Assembly: GCA_941918925.1 (NCBI GenBank)
Contig: OW799233.1
Coordinates: forward strand, 42,260,473 to 42,324,472
Origin: Phyto melanocephala
Taxonomy: Eukaryota > Arthropoda > Insecta > Diptera > Rhinophoridae
Length of the DNA stretch: 64,000 nt
Direction: 5' to 3'
Both the position numbers and the translations under genes were made by a program. The notes beneath the pieces are model-generated. The model worked only from the letters and a program-made list of their open reading frames with translations, ran no database searches and was not told the DNA's origin. How positions within the stretch are numbered: position 1 is the first letter of the stretch; the number at the start of each line of letters is the position of its first letter. Of the stretch, positions 21,571 through 33,417 are shown piece after piece.

Positions 21571-24500
21571 TTAAGCCTCTTCTTGTGTCATGAGGTTCAT
21601 TAAACTCAGACGCGATTGTAGGCGAGACTTTGTATTTCGTACATTAAGATCAATCCATTGCAAATTAAAATTGATGGTTTCGAATGCGCTTTGTACACTT
21701 TTTTCGGCTTTTCTAAACACCTCCTTTTTCGAATCGATTAGTGTCTTTAATTTGCTGAGATCTTCCGAGTCTATAATTTGGCTGGCCAAGGGTAAAAGCA
21801 AATGACCCAAATCGTTGGAATATGGGCCATAGCTAGAGATTAAAAATAGAAATTTTGTTATTAGTTAAAAACTCAATTTAAACTAAAAATTCGTTTAAAC
21901 TACAAAAAAAAAATTTTACTCTTATAAAAAGCATCGAGAGAAACTTACAAATCATTTAGTTTATCAATATTTTCCATAAAATACTGTTTGGTTATAGGAA
22001 AACCAACTTCATTACGTGTTACCGAACTAAAGGCATAGCTGGCATCCTGATTGCGTATGTGGCCGTTCTTGTCATAAGTCATTTGCACATAATTGGCCAA
22101 GGTTTTAGTGTCGCGTGAACAGGAAAGTGCATAGATAATGGTACGTTTCTCTGTGGCCACATTTGATGCCTTATAACGTTGCCACAAAAATTGCCAATCA
22201 TCATTATCACCATGACGTATTGCTGTACAATAAACAGTAGGTCTCAAGTCAACTGGTATTTTATTTTCGGTATTGGGATTTTGGGATGACTTCCACTGTA
22301 TAAAGTAGGCAATAGAGGTTTGTACGCAATCGTCAATTTCCAAAACACAAGCCCAACCCGCAATCAGAGACTTATGCAATACTTTAGTGAATGTTGATGA
22401 ATCCTCAATGATTGTATCATTTATACCACCCAACGAATAGTAGACGGGCTTGATTAGGTAAGACATATATTTCTGTAAAAGTGAAAAAAAAAAACAAAAA
22501 CATATAAATAAATAAATTCACACAAAATGCCCGAAATCACCTTAAACTGTTCATAACTGGAATTGTATGGTTTCAACAATCTTTTCATATTACCAAGACC
22601 CTCTAAAGCCGCCCTCCAAGGCAAATATTCACGTTCTTGTGTTAAATATTCCAAAATATCAAATGCAATATCGTAACTATGATAACCACTCCAGGCCAAC
22701 CAAATCACATCATCGATTAGCTGAGCACGATTCATAACATGGATACTTGTAAACTCTTTACTATTCATTGTACCGCTCAACAAAAGCCAATTCTCTGCAT
22801 CGTACATAACACGATATACACCCGACAACTGAATGTTGAAAACTATCCATTCATTTTTGTTGGCCAAATTGTCGAGTCTTAGAGTTTTGCTTTCCCCCTT
22901 CTCATTACATTCTAGCCAGTTTTGGGGTGTGGTAGTTTTGAAATCCATTGCAGAGGCGGTGGTATAACTTAAAGGAACCCACCAGCATTGTTCCTTATCG
23001 GTGTGCTCTTCTGTCAAAGTTATATTTTCAAAAAATCGATGCTGGCTTATTTCCAGCGAGCCGGTTTCGTAGTTGCGTTCTACTCTTACCAGGGGATAGC
23101 CAGTTTGTAGTGTCCAGGAGTCCATAATGGTTTTCATATCATACTCGTGATCTATGCGATTGTAACGATGAGCCTTTGTTGTAAATGCTGTCCATAAATC
23201 ATCCTGTTCAGCATTGCCGTATTCATGTTTCTTGAGATAATCATGTACGGCCTCAAAGAAGGCTTCCTTGTCCAATATGGAGTGCAACATTCTTAAAACA
23301 GCCGAACCCTTTTTGTAGGAAATTGAATCAAATCTTTCACTAATTTGACTGGTATTCAAAATCGGTTGCGATATGGGATGACTAGATAATTGGGCGTCTC
23401 TACGGAAAATAGCCAAAATATTCTCTAACGAGTCTTCATTGTACGACTCCCATTCAGGACTTAAATGTTGGACACCTAGACTAGCCACATAAGTGGCAAA
23501 ACCTTCATTAAGCCATAAGTCAGACCACCATTTCATGGTTACCAAATTGCCAAACCATTGGTGAGCCAGTTCGTGGGCTATAACTTGTGCTATGCGCAAT
23601 TTATTGGAATTCGAAGATACATTAGGAGCAAAGAGTAAAGCCGTTTCACGATAGGTTATCAGGCCCCAATTTTCCATAGCACCAGCACTAAAATCAGGTA
23701 TAGCAATTTCATCTACCTTCTTTAGAGGGAATGGTATACCGAATAAGTCTTCATAGTGTTTCAGCACCTTAGGACCCACTTCACTGGCATAGTTACACTG
23801 GTCAATGGCTTCTGGTCTAGCCCAGGTGCGGAAGAGAATATTATTTCTTTCCGAATTCGATTCAGACTGTTTGTAGGCAAAGTCGTTGACACTGTAGGCC
23901 ACAAGATATGTGGACATTGGAACCGATTCCTCAAAGATACTCCAAATAAAATCGTCAACGCCTGTTCTGTAATACAAAGAAATACACAATTTTCGATAGA
24001 TAATTACTTTAAAAATATTTTCCATTTACAATAGTAAATGTTTTAGATCCCATGAAAATTTTAATTTAAATCTTGTCCCATATTCTGAAAAGTTTCTACG
24101 AGAAAAATGTCGATTTTGAAAAAGGTTTACACAAGGAAAATGAGTTTTATTCAAATAAATTAAATCAGGCTACAGCAACAATATACATATTATTTTGTGT
24201 GATTTCTAATTGTTTCTACCATTGATAGCAATGTGTACCTAATAAGGTGACCTAAACTGACCAGCTGATTACTTTAAACTTGACATATAAAAAGTATTAT
24301 CATTTGATGACAGTGCCTGACTTAAAAGAATTGCCTTTCTACAGTAGGTTCGGAAGTTGGCAAGAAAGAATCAGAAGCAAGAATTTGGAAACAAGTTAAG
24401 AAAGTAGCGTATTTAATAACAAATAAATCCTGATCTGTTTGAATCAACTATCCCATGGACACACAAATCCTTTTAGCGGTCAAATCTGTTGTGACGGTCA

Positions 24501-27500
24501 ATGTCCGCCTACGAGAGCTTTCACTGTATATGGATTTTAAAGGATTTAAAAATAATTACCTATAAAGTCATTATCTCATATTCCAAGATATTTTATTTAG
24601 AGAATTTTGTGTGGCAATATGGACAAACTGCTTATGTTGGTTTTTATGGTTTTCACTTTTACATTTTTAAGTTGATTAAAATAAAATAAAAACTATTTAC
24701 CATATGAACTGCGTCCTGTATTATTTAAAGAGCATATCGCTTTTCGTATATTTAATTTAGGTATATGTTTAAATATTTTATTATTCCAAGTGAAATTGTT
24801 CGTTAAAAAAATATGGGCGATAAGTTTTAATGTTATAGTTTCCTGTAAATTTGTTCAAAATAGTTAAATTGTGGGAATGCAATGATGTTTTTATCTCAAT
24901 TTTAGCTTATGTTGACTTAAGTAGTTACTATTTTTTGCCGCAAAATTATTATAATTTATATTAGTTAGAATACAAAATTCCTATAAATGAATAAGGGAAT
25001 ATAAATTTAATCTGTATCATGTCAACACAAATCTATATACCAAATTTTATGATTAAAGGTCCATACTTGGTGCTAGCTTTTTTGAAAGCTTTCATGTTAT
25101 ACATATTTAAATATAAAATAGAGCAAAAGTTGCCAGCTGAAGTTGTCTAACTGTAAATGTTTTAATAATGGGTTACCTATATAGTTGTTTTAAAGCCACC
25201 GGTCTGGCAAGTCTGTTAGCTGTTAAATATTTGTCATCAGTCAGTCGTAATTCAGCTGGTTTGGTCAAGAGCTCGCGCGTCATTGTCATTATGGTTGTCG
25301 AATAAGGACAATCAGGCCGTCCTTTTCATTTGGCTTCGAAAATTTGCGTCTCACTCTTGCATTGGTTATTTGCATGGCGTCGGTTAGCTGTACCGAGTCA
25401 CCCGGAGGCTTAATTGCCAACATGCGGAATTTTTTATAAGGAGTCGAATTCGGAAATTCCGGCTTCCTATTCGAAGGTATAGGTCGATTGGCCGTTACTG
25501 GAGGAGGCTCTTCGAAAAATATTAGAAAATTTAATCGAAAATAATTGGTCATGATCCATCTTTTTTTCTTGCTATCGAAATGAGATTGGAGTAATCGTAA
25601 ACCCAAAAAAAATATTTATCATCTGAATTGTCATTTATCTAGTGAAAGGCCCATTATTTACGAATATGGATAAAAAAGTGGTTTCCAACGTCATTTTCGA
25701 AAAAATTTGGCCCAATGACACCTCCAAACCATAATGCGCACCAAAAATTATTTTTTTAATTAAGATTTTAGATTGTGTTTCTTTCATGTCTAAATGCTTT
25801 TTATCGTGTTGTAAAAAAATATTTTAGGTTTAATGAGGGCTTATTTGACAAATTTTTGTACAACATCTGTCAAATAAGCCTATAATCAAGGCGAACTCAT
25901 ACAGTTGAAATTACCAGCTCAATCAAGGCTAATTCATACAGGTGAAATTATCAGCCCAGCTGATGGGGAAACTTTTTGTCAAAATTGGTTGAATTCGTCT
26001 TGATTTCATTTATTAATGCAGGGATAGGAAATGTGATTTTGGTTTCGGTATTAAACCATTATTTTAAGTGTACTTTTTTGATAAAAAATGTGCTAAATTT
26101 ATGTATATTTGATGCTTCTGCGTCATTAATAATGTGTTTCAAAAATTTATATCCTGTTTTTAATTAAATTTTATTATATTTAATATGTAAAAACAACTTT
26201 TCCATCCCTGATATACGAATTGACCTTGACATAAAACATTCCTTGAAAAGTTGCTTTGTTGTATCAATTCGCCGTTGCATATACCTTATGGATATGCCTT
26301 GGTCAAAACTTATTCAATTCGTCTTGATTTCATTTGTAATTGCAGGGATGGAAAATAAGATTTTATTTTCGGTATTAAACTATTAACTTGAGTGTAATTT
26401 TTTGATAATAAATGACCAAATTTATGTTTATTTGTTGCTTTTGCACGATTTATAATGTGTTTCAAAAATATATATCTTTCTTTTAATCAAATATTATAAA
26501 ATTAAACATACAAAAATAACTTTTCCAACCCTGATATACGAATTAGCCTTGACAGAAAATATCCCCCAAAAACTTGCTTTCTTCAATCAATTCGCCGTTG
26601 CATATACCTGTATAAATATGCCTTGCCTTAAATAAACGAAAAATAATTTTTATGAATACGGCAGTTCATGTTTTGTTACTGTGTATCAAGGCGAATTCAA
26701 TTATCAAGTAGTGCTGACAACACAGCTGATCTATTTTTTTCTTTGCATAAATGTTGGCTGGATTGCCAAAAGTTATTTATGTTTATATATTTTGCTTTTT
26801 CCCGCGCTAGCTTAAAAAACACAAACCATGTACTTTTTGACACATCGCCACATTGTACAATTATCAATTATCATATCAATTATTGTATCAATTATCATTT
26901 TGTTGTTGGAAAACGCCGACTGAAATGTTAAAAAGCAAATGTGTGTGTGTGTGTTTTTTTGGTGGTATAATATATACATATACAATTTTATACACACACA
27001 TAAAAAAAATTTTACATTTTAGTTAAACCTTAAGGTAGAGAAGAAAAAAATCAGCTGTTTTAGTGAGGCTACCTGATGATTGTACCATGCATCGCCAAAA
27101 GAAAGCAACAATAAAAAACCATATTATGATTTTAATGTTGTATTTGTTGTAAAATTACCACCACCTGATTTGATAGGGTGATGACTTTCTAATATCGAAG
27201 ACGCAATAAAAATTAAGCACAAAAATTTTATATGTTGTTATTTAGGGTATCATTAGGTAATGCTTGACCGGTTTAAACTTCTAACTAGTTTTCTTTACTT
27301 GATTTTAATAGCAGCATATGGTTGTTACTACTTACAAGGGTGCCTGTTTAAGCACAGGCATATTACTTAAAGCTGTTAAATTTTTATGATGACCCAGCCA
27401 TATAATAAACTTGGCCTTGTATCCCGGCTCGTCGAAACAAGGAAAAGCAGCACGAGCATGTGCTGGTTCAAATTGGGTTATCGAAAGCCATCTATAAGAA

Positions 27501-28059
27501 AGAATAATGCAAAGCATTTTTAAAATTCCTCTTAAATTAAGTTTCATTAAAACATTTTCTCTTACCTAGTCTCGTTGGTGGCCTTTATTACATACGAACT
27601 ACGATAATAACCATGTAACTTCTCATTCAACACACCTGAGAAATGTAATTGCAATTTATAGTTTTGATCCTTACGCAACATCTGACACAGCTGAATGATA
27701 AAGTAATCCTGTTCCGGCACCTGAGTCACCGTCAACAAACAATCCATTTTTTGATCATCATCATAACTCTTCAACTTAATACGCGATTCGTCGATGGTTA
27801 GATTTTGTGAATGCAACGTTATGTTAGTAGTATCCTGAAGAACCTTAAAACGTATCGAAACTTGGCCATCAAAGCTTAATTTCGAGGGATCCTCCAGATA
27901 AGTTATAACTTTTAATTTATAACGCTGCGGCTGAAGAGCTGTGGGTAGACGATAGTAATTATAGCTGTTGTCGATGATTGCTGCATTGGTGCCACATGAA
28001 AGGTAGCCTAAGCCCAGCAGCACCATTAGCAGGGGTAAATAGGTGAGCATTTGTTTCAT
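21571..28059 (-). CDS. M1-family zinc aminopeptidase (aminopeptidase N-like), complete
   Basis: Five exons on the minus strand join in frame: 28059-27566, 27491-27336, 23966-22541, 22472-21949 and 21832-21571 (stop TAA). They total 953 residues, usual for the family. All introns are GT-AG. Residues 1-26 form a signal peptide ([20 protein letters not shown]...). The exopeptidase motif GAMEN is at about 312-316. Zinc ligands are HELAH at about 348-352, plus Glu 18 residues later in LNEGFATY. The transition-state Tyr lies in [12 protein letters not shown]. The C-terminal helical ERAP1-like domain fills exons 3-5. It removes N-terminal residues from peptides outside the cell. The C-terminus (..[10 protein letters not shown]) is not hydrophobic, so no GPI anchor is evident and the enzyme may be soluble. 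Intron 2 is 3.37 kb and transposon-rich. A candidate AATAAA lies about 30 bp past the stop. The exact Drosophila orthologue is not determined. Confidence 0.93.
25289..25606 (-). other. Unexplained 105-codon open frame inside the aminopeptidase intron
   Basis: The frame is open from 25606 to 25289 in a patch visibly richer in G and C than its surroundings. The predicted product has a Pro-rich centre ([21 protein letters not shown]) and a basic end ([17 protein letters not shown]). I recognise no domain. No splice sites of the host gene use it, and no transposon ends bracket it. It could be a decayed processed pseudogene, a fragment of a transposon gene, or chance. I do not claim it is expressed. 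Confidence 0.25.
25812..25877. repeat. MITE family A, rearranged partial copy
   Basis: 'AAATATTTTAGGTTTAATGA', then GGGCTTATTTGACA, then the inner part of the opposite arm (CTGTCAAATAAGCC). Both outer ends are lost. Confidence 0.55.
25978..26304 (+). repeat. 320-bp repeat H, tandem copy 1
   Basis: Begins TCAAAATTGGTTGAATTCGTCTTG and ends CCTTATGGATATGCCTTGG. The adjacent unit repeats it in the same order and orientation with many point differences. Its last bases resemble the MITE family C end. Confidence 0.65.
26305..26623 (+). repeat. 320-bp repeat H, tandem copy 2
   Basis: Shares with copy 1 the landmarks ATTCGTCTTGATTTCATTT, TGCAGGGATGGAAAAT, CCCTGATATACGAATT, TCAATTCGCCGTTGCATATA and ATATGCCTTG. 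A third, inverted copy is at 58908-59240. Confidence 0.65.
26640..26669. repeat. MITE family A, terminal arm only
   Basis: TTTTTATGAATACGGCAGTT, the right tip of the family, with no partner arm. Confidence 0.45.
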
Positions 28060-28261
28060 TTTGGAGTTTAAAAGAACACTAAAATAAAAATATTGTTAAA
28101 AATAAAAGAAAAAAAATGTTGAATAATATTATTGATTTTTTTCCATAAAAGAAGCAAAATAAAAATACACGAAATAAACAATGAAATATTGAAAGTTACA
28201 TAGTAGTCGGCTATAGAATACCTATAATATATTTTTTTTATGTAGCGTACATACATGTACA

Positions 28262-28444
28262 CAGGGTACAGTTATGTAAGGTGGCGGTGCCAGCTCAGCT
28301 GACTATTTTTTTGTGTTCTGGAGAATGTCAAACTACATATTTAAAAAAAATATTTCAACCTCGGAAATTGTCAAACTCCATACATAAAAAAAGAGAGACA
28401 AAAATTTTTCTCTTTACGCTATCACCTTATGTAATTACACCATG
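28262..28444. mobile_element. hAT-like MITE family D
   Basis: 183 bp, with GTAAGGTGGCGG near the left end and CACCTTATGTAATTACACCATG-type right end. It is bounded by an exact 8-bp duplication CATGTACA (28254-28261 and 28445-28452). The internal CAGCTCAGCTGACTATTTTT is shared by all D copies. It sits just upstream of the aminopeptidase start codon, about 200 bp away, so it may affect that promoter (inference). Confidence 0.88.
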
Positions 28445-28464
28445 CATGTACATATAATTTTACT

Positions 28465-28582
28465 ACCGTACTCATAAAAAATATTTTCGGTTTATTAAAG
28501 GCTTGTTTGACAGGTGTTGTACAGAAATTCGTCAAATAAGCCTTCGATACACCTAAAATATTTTTTACGTATATGACAGTTA
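28465..28582. mobile_element. MITE family A, full but decayed copy
   Basis: Arms TACCGTACTCATAAAAAATA and TATTTTTTACGTATATGACAG with the inner TTATTAAAGGCTTGTTTGAC / GTCAAATAAGCCTTCG pair. Confidence 0.65.
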
Positions 28583-28713
28583 GTCTTTAATTTGCAGCTT
28601 ACTTTAATCATCTAGTAAATCTGGTAAAATTCTTTAAATTGTGTAATTACTTTACTATTCTTTTCATTTCATTTAATTCCCATATTAAGTTTGAAACTTT
28701 TTAAGTTAAGATA

Positions 28714-28974
28714 CATATATCTGTGGCTTGGAGCTAAAAGGCCCAATGTCAAAATATTTATTTTTGGGAAAATTGGAATTGAACTTTAACTTTTATAGGT
28801 GCTTTCATAGTGACATTGGCCAGCATTTTATTTATGAAGCTGTGCTGGGTTAAGTATGACTTTAGCTGTTTTCCCGTAATGAATTAGAGCAAGAAAACAA
28901 ATCTAATCCAATGATTAACTCAAAAGAGAAAAAAAGAGACATTGGGCGTTTTAGCTTCAAGCCACAGATATATG
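28714..28974. mobile_element. 261-bp TIR element with TA flanks
   Basis: The ends CATATATCTGTGGCTTGGAG.. and ..GAAGCTAAAACGCCC (read inverted) match over about 37 bp with two differences. TA flanks each side (28712-28713 and 28975-28976), suggesting a Tc1/mariner-type non-autonomous element. No coding capacity. Confidence 0.65.
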
Positions 28975-29468
28975 TATTTATGTCACCTAACTTTTAGTTT
29001 AACATAATAATTTTAAAAATTTAGCTTAAAATTTAATAAACTGTTTTTAAATTTGATTCCGTTTATAAACTCCTTTTAGCTGAATTCGTGTTTACTTATC
29101 ACGAAAGAAAGGTGACTAACACAAATCAATCGACTTACAAAAACTAATGTCAGTTTAAATTAAGTTTTTTTTATTTAATGAATTGGAAAAAAATGTTAAC
29201 CTCTTAACCCATCAGCGTTACCGTTAGGGCCACTAAAGTAGCATTTTGCCACTTTTTCAAATGCTTGGATACTATTGTGCCACTTTGTCAAAATGCCCCC
29301 AAATGTGATACTTTTTATAAATCGTGCCACTTTTTAGATACTTTTTACGAAATGGAAATATACTTTCGTTTTGTTAAAACACCTAACTTTAATACATATT
29401 CATTACACTGTTTTAATATATATGTAAGCAATTTCATATGAAATCTTTTGCTTATCATGCGTGTTTAG

Positions 29469-30324
29469 TAGGGAGTTCGATTATTCGACATTTTTAAGAA
29501 ACCGGTTTTCAAATAGTTTGAAATTCAGAATTAAAGAAAAAACCGGTTAACCGGTCGAATACATAAAATATAATTCTTTCTTATACCCATGACAGAGATA
29601 CATATATAGGTACGAACTAGTTTGTTTTATGGTTTAATTGCATTTTAAGTTAACACAAATTCAATGGCATTATTATAAAATACCGTAACAAGGAGGTTGT
29701 AATAATGAAAAATATTAAAAAGTCACTTCACTGCTCACTGTAGTCACATTTATCTTTTACTAACATTAACTTTGTAGGCGAGCTGTAATAATGACCCTTT
29801 GTGTGCCAAACTATTTTAGTATACAAGTCAAATGTTATCAGAGATATTAGTAAAGCTATGGGTAGTCTTTAGTACAAGTCGCTAGATTTCGTAGAAGCAA
29901 AATATTATGAAATGCGAAAATGAGATCAAAAAGTATTGCAAAGTACAATAAGTACTGAACACCTGATAATCACACCAAATTATAAGCGCAACAACGTATT
30001 AAATACCTGATCTCCATTTAAAACAAATAATATTTAACCTAATTATTCTTATTTTGAAACAACAAAAAAAATTCTTACAATATTATGGAAGAGTATTTAA
30101 TAAAGTTTTTGATTTTTGGAAATTTTTTAAGTAATAAAAATTGTATGTTACGTTTGGTTACAAAAATAAATGAACATACAACTAAAAATGAAAAAAACCG
30201 GCTTCTGTGAGTAAAAAAAACGGTGTATTCGACATTTGAAAAAATAACATTTGGAAAAAACCGCCAGCTGAAACAGTAAAAAACCGAGTTTTCCACCGGT
30301 TTTAAAACCGAGTCGATCACCCTA
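29469..30324. mobile_element. 856-bp hAT-like element nested in the larger hAT
   Basis: Ends TAGGGAGTTCGA and TCGATCACCCTA form an imperfect inverted pair. The target duplication GTGTTTAG is exact (29461-29468 and 30325-30332). Interior near both ends is rich in ACCGGTT palindromes (for example 29503-29555 and 30280-30312). No transposase is recognised. Confidence 0.85.
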
Positions 30325-30399
30325 GTGTTTAGCTTATGTATGTATATGTTTCTTGCGATTGCGTATACTTATGTCCAAAATACATTAAATAAGGTGTAT

Positions 30400-31250
30400 G
30401 CTGTGCCGAATTCAATCAATCAATGTTTTAGCCTAATAATTCATGAAACTACAGATATTTCTATGGAAAAATGTTTGGTGCTGGTGGTTAGGCAGTTTGA
30501 TAGTTGCAAAGGAAACACTGTTGATAGCTTCTTTCGGTTAGTGCAGCAAAGCGATGGTTCTGGAGAAGGAATTTGTAACTCCATATTGTCATCACTAAAA
30601 GAAAATCAAATTCCACTAAAAATTTAATAGGTCTTGCTACAGACAACGCATCTACAATGGTGGGGAAAATAAATGGTGTAGCAACAATATTAAAGAAAAA
30701 GATTCCGCATTAATTTCATATCGGCTGTGTGTGCCATTCTATAAATCTAGTGAACAATGCATCATTATCTTGCATTCCAAATGACGTTGAACAGTTACTT
30801 AGAAAGGTTTTAAAGTATTTTAAGAGTGCAAAAAGACAACACGATTTGAAGGAGCTGCAAGGTATTTTTGATGTACCTGAACATAAAATACTAAGGCTAA
30901 GTGATACTAGATGGCTATCATTTAAATCTGTTGCAACAAGAATTCTGGAGCAGTGGTCGGTTCTGCAGCACTATTTTATCCGGGCACAATTTGAAAAAAA
31001 ATGTGCTTCTAATTTAAAAAAAATTCGTGTTATTCTAGACTCTTTGTCGCCTGCAAACAAAACATATTTAAAATTTCTAACTTATATTTTGAAAACTATG
31101 AACAAATTTAACAAAAATTTTCAAAGTGAGTCCTCTCAAATAATATATCTTGTTTCTTCAACCAAAGACATTTTATTAGAGCTTTACAAAAATTTTTTAA
31201 GAAAAGAATATACAGTAGTATCTCGATATAACGATCTATATATTGTCAGC
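30400..31250 (+). pseudogene. Broken hAT transposase (ZNF862/KIAA1586-like group)
   Basis: Two frames: one to 30627 with IHETTDISMEKCLVLVVRQF and SFFRLVQQSDGSGEGI, then after frame breaks one from 30729 with CHSINLVNNAS, FKSAKRQHDLKELQG and the characteristic RLSDTRWLSF motif. The catalytic DDE-like core up to the RW region is partly present. The C-terminal dimerisation region is missing. The frame ends in AT-rich sequence after EYTVVSRYNDL. It is dead by frameshift and truncation. Group assignment is from memory of motif style. Confidence 0.7.
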
Positions 31251-32235
31251 CCTTATCGTTAAATCGAAAATATCGTTATATCGAATGAATTTTTTGATTA
31301 TTGAAACTGCAGAGTAAAGCTATTTTTTTAGTTTTATTATATGTATGTATTTATTATTATAAATATTTTATAAAAATAAATATAATAGAAAACATTAAAA
31401 ATATGACATTCAGTAATTTATTGGCAAGCAATTATTTATAAAAACTAAGAGAATCCATTTTATGAAATAGAAAAGAGTCTATGACGATTTGAAGAATTGA
31501 TTAACTGTTGTTTGCTTTTGAGGAACTATTAGGCTAATACGAATGGCTTCTTCTTGAAGTTCTATCGATTTCGAAGAATCAATATTATTCTGTTCGCTCC
31601 CGTTGGGCTAGGAACCAGGAAAACAGTTTTGTTTCCATTCTTTCGAATTCCCCCGAATTCATCGATTCTCTGTTTTTACAACCAAAATTTGTTTTTTCCA
31701 TATTGTGCAAAAGCTTTTTACCCTGAAGATGCTTCCCATTGTTTTTTTAGCGAAATATTGGTTTCTAATAAAAAATTTTTTATAAAAAACAAAAAAGTTG
31801 ATCTCAAGCTTAAATAAAAATCAAATATTATCATTAAATAATATTTTTGTTATGTTTTTATATTATTTTTAATATGTTATTTTAAATAAATTTAACAAAA
31901 TACTTAAAAAAAGTTTTGGTGTACTTTTTTGATTTTTAAAGAGGTGCCCCTTAAAACAAAAAAATCCCCTTTTTGTTGCCACTTTTGTTGCATAAATCCC
32001 CTTTTTTTGATACTTTTTGAAAATATCCAACGGTAACGCTGTAACCCATATAATAAAAATCAGCAGATTCAAGAGTTTTAAACAAACATCGTAAATAACT
32101 GATTATTCTCAAAATTTTTAATAGGGTGCAGAAAAAAAAAACCAAAATAAATAAATAAAAAAAAATTGTGAAATGCCAATAACATAAAATAACAATATAA
32201 ACTGTTAGGTTTTACACTCAAAGAGAAATTATAAT

Positions 32236-33417
32236 AAAACAAGTAACTTTATTCGGCTGTGCCGAATCTTTAATACCCACCACCAATTTTGTGTTTATTT
32301 AAAGCACAAAATTTATTATTTTGTTATTAACAGTAATCGCTGTGGAATAATATCTTTATACTAAAGTATGTATCACTTTTTTTGTATAACTTCGATATGC
32401 TAGTAAAATATTATCGTGCTTTCAATGAAAGTGGACGTTAAAGTTGGCGTGTCAATATAATTTCTGCTAATAAATAAAACTGAGATATTTCAATATAGTC
32501 CTTTATTCTTCCAAAAACTTTGTCCATAGAGAAATTTTATGAATTTAAGATAAACCGTTATATAGGAGGTAGACATTAAAGTGGGCGTGTTACCTAAATT
32601 TTCTAACATAACAATGGCATTGACTAGAAGGATATCTGTAGCAAATTTCATCATCATACCTCCAATTTCGTCAGTTTTATTAGCTTTTAAATTTCATTAA
32701 CAGATAACGTAAAAATGAGCGTTATAGTAGGCGTGTCAATAGTCCTTTATTCTTCCAAAATCTTTGTTCGTAGAGAAATTATATGAATTTGATATAACGC
32801 CTTATATGCGAGGTGGGCGTTTCATATTTATTTTCCGTCAGAACAAAGAATCGTACATCTAATTTTGTCAGTTTTATGAAAGACTATAGACTATAGTTTC
32901 ATCAAAGACTAGACTATAGTCTTTGGTTTTATTACGTTTTAAATTTTTAATATACCGAAAAATACACTGTGCGGTATAAATTTTTGGATTTTTTGATCTG
33001 TATCTCCTTTACTAATGCATAGTTTTTAGCAATTTTAAGGGGAAAAATATTGTTTTTACTCAGGAAATATATATTCGAAGTTTCGTGGCTCTACGTTAAT
33101 GCGTTTGGACACAATTGCATTTTATTCGATGTTGGAAGGACAAGGTTTTTTTTTACCTACTCTTGCATTACGAGCTATAACTCTGTTCCTAGTATTTCGA
33201 TTTAGCCTATTTTCAATACCAAACAAACCTAGCCCCCTAGCTTTTTTGGTCTGATCTCTATCGTGCTTTCAACAGACGGATAGACATAGCTAGATCGTCC
33301 TAAAATGAAACCCCGATTCAGAATATATAACTTTGTGGGATCTAAAATGGATATTTCGATGTGTTACAAAGGGAATGACAAAATGAATACACCCCCACCA
33401 TTTTTTTTTGTGGCGGG
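32236..33417 (+). mobile_element. DINE-like element, second subfamily
   Basis: Starts AAACAAGTAACTTTATTCGG with CTGTGCCGAATC, the same 5' hairpin as the main family, but the body differs. It has two units of about 245 bp opening AGTCCTTTATTCTTCCAAAA (32499 and 32743) with 'GTGGGCGTG' motifs, then TATAACTTTGTGGGATC and CCCCCACCATTTTT. A family C MITE cut into its 3' end. The tail (GTGGCGAGTATAAAA) resumes at 33817. Confidence 0.6.

Larger units (their letters stand above)
23967..27335 (-). other. Large intron 2 of the aminopeptidase gene
   Basis: Donor GTAAG at 27335-27331 and acceptor TTACAG at 23972-23967 (minus strand). It holds two tandem 320-bp repeats, two MITE family A fragments and an unexplained 105-codon frame on the same strand. 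The rest is AT-rich with no recognisable gene. Confidence 0.8.
29213..32041 (+). mobile_element. 2.8-kb hAT transposon with exact 8-bp duplication
   Basis: The ends CAGCGTTACCGTTRG are inverted at each side (29213 onward; up to 32041). The flanking duplication is TAACCCAT at 29205-29212 and 32042-32049, exact. Both subterminal regions are full of CCACTTTTT and GATACTTTTT motifs, possible transposase-binding repeats. It contains a broken hAT transposase (30400-31250) and a nested 856-bp element (29469-30324). A CAGTAGTATCTCGATATAAC tract near 31213 resembles a pogo/Tigger end and marks where the transposase reading breaks off. Confidence 0.9.

Noticed and set aside
23756..24034. Plus-strand 92-codon frame opposite aminopeptidase exon 3
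   Set aside because: Antisense to conserved aminopeptidase sequence ([16 protein letters not shown] region).
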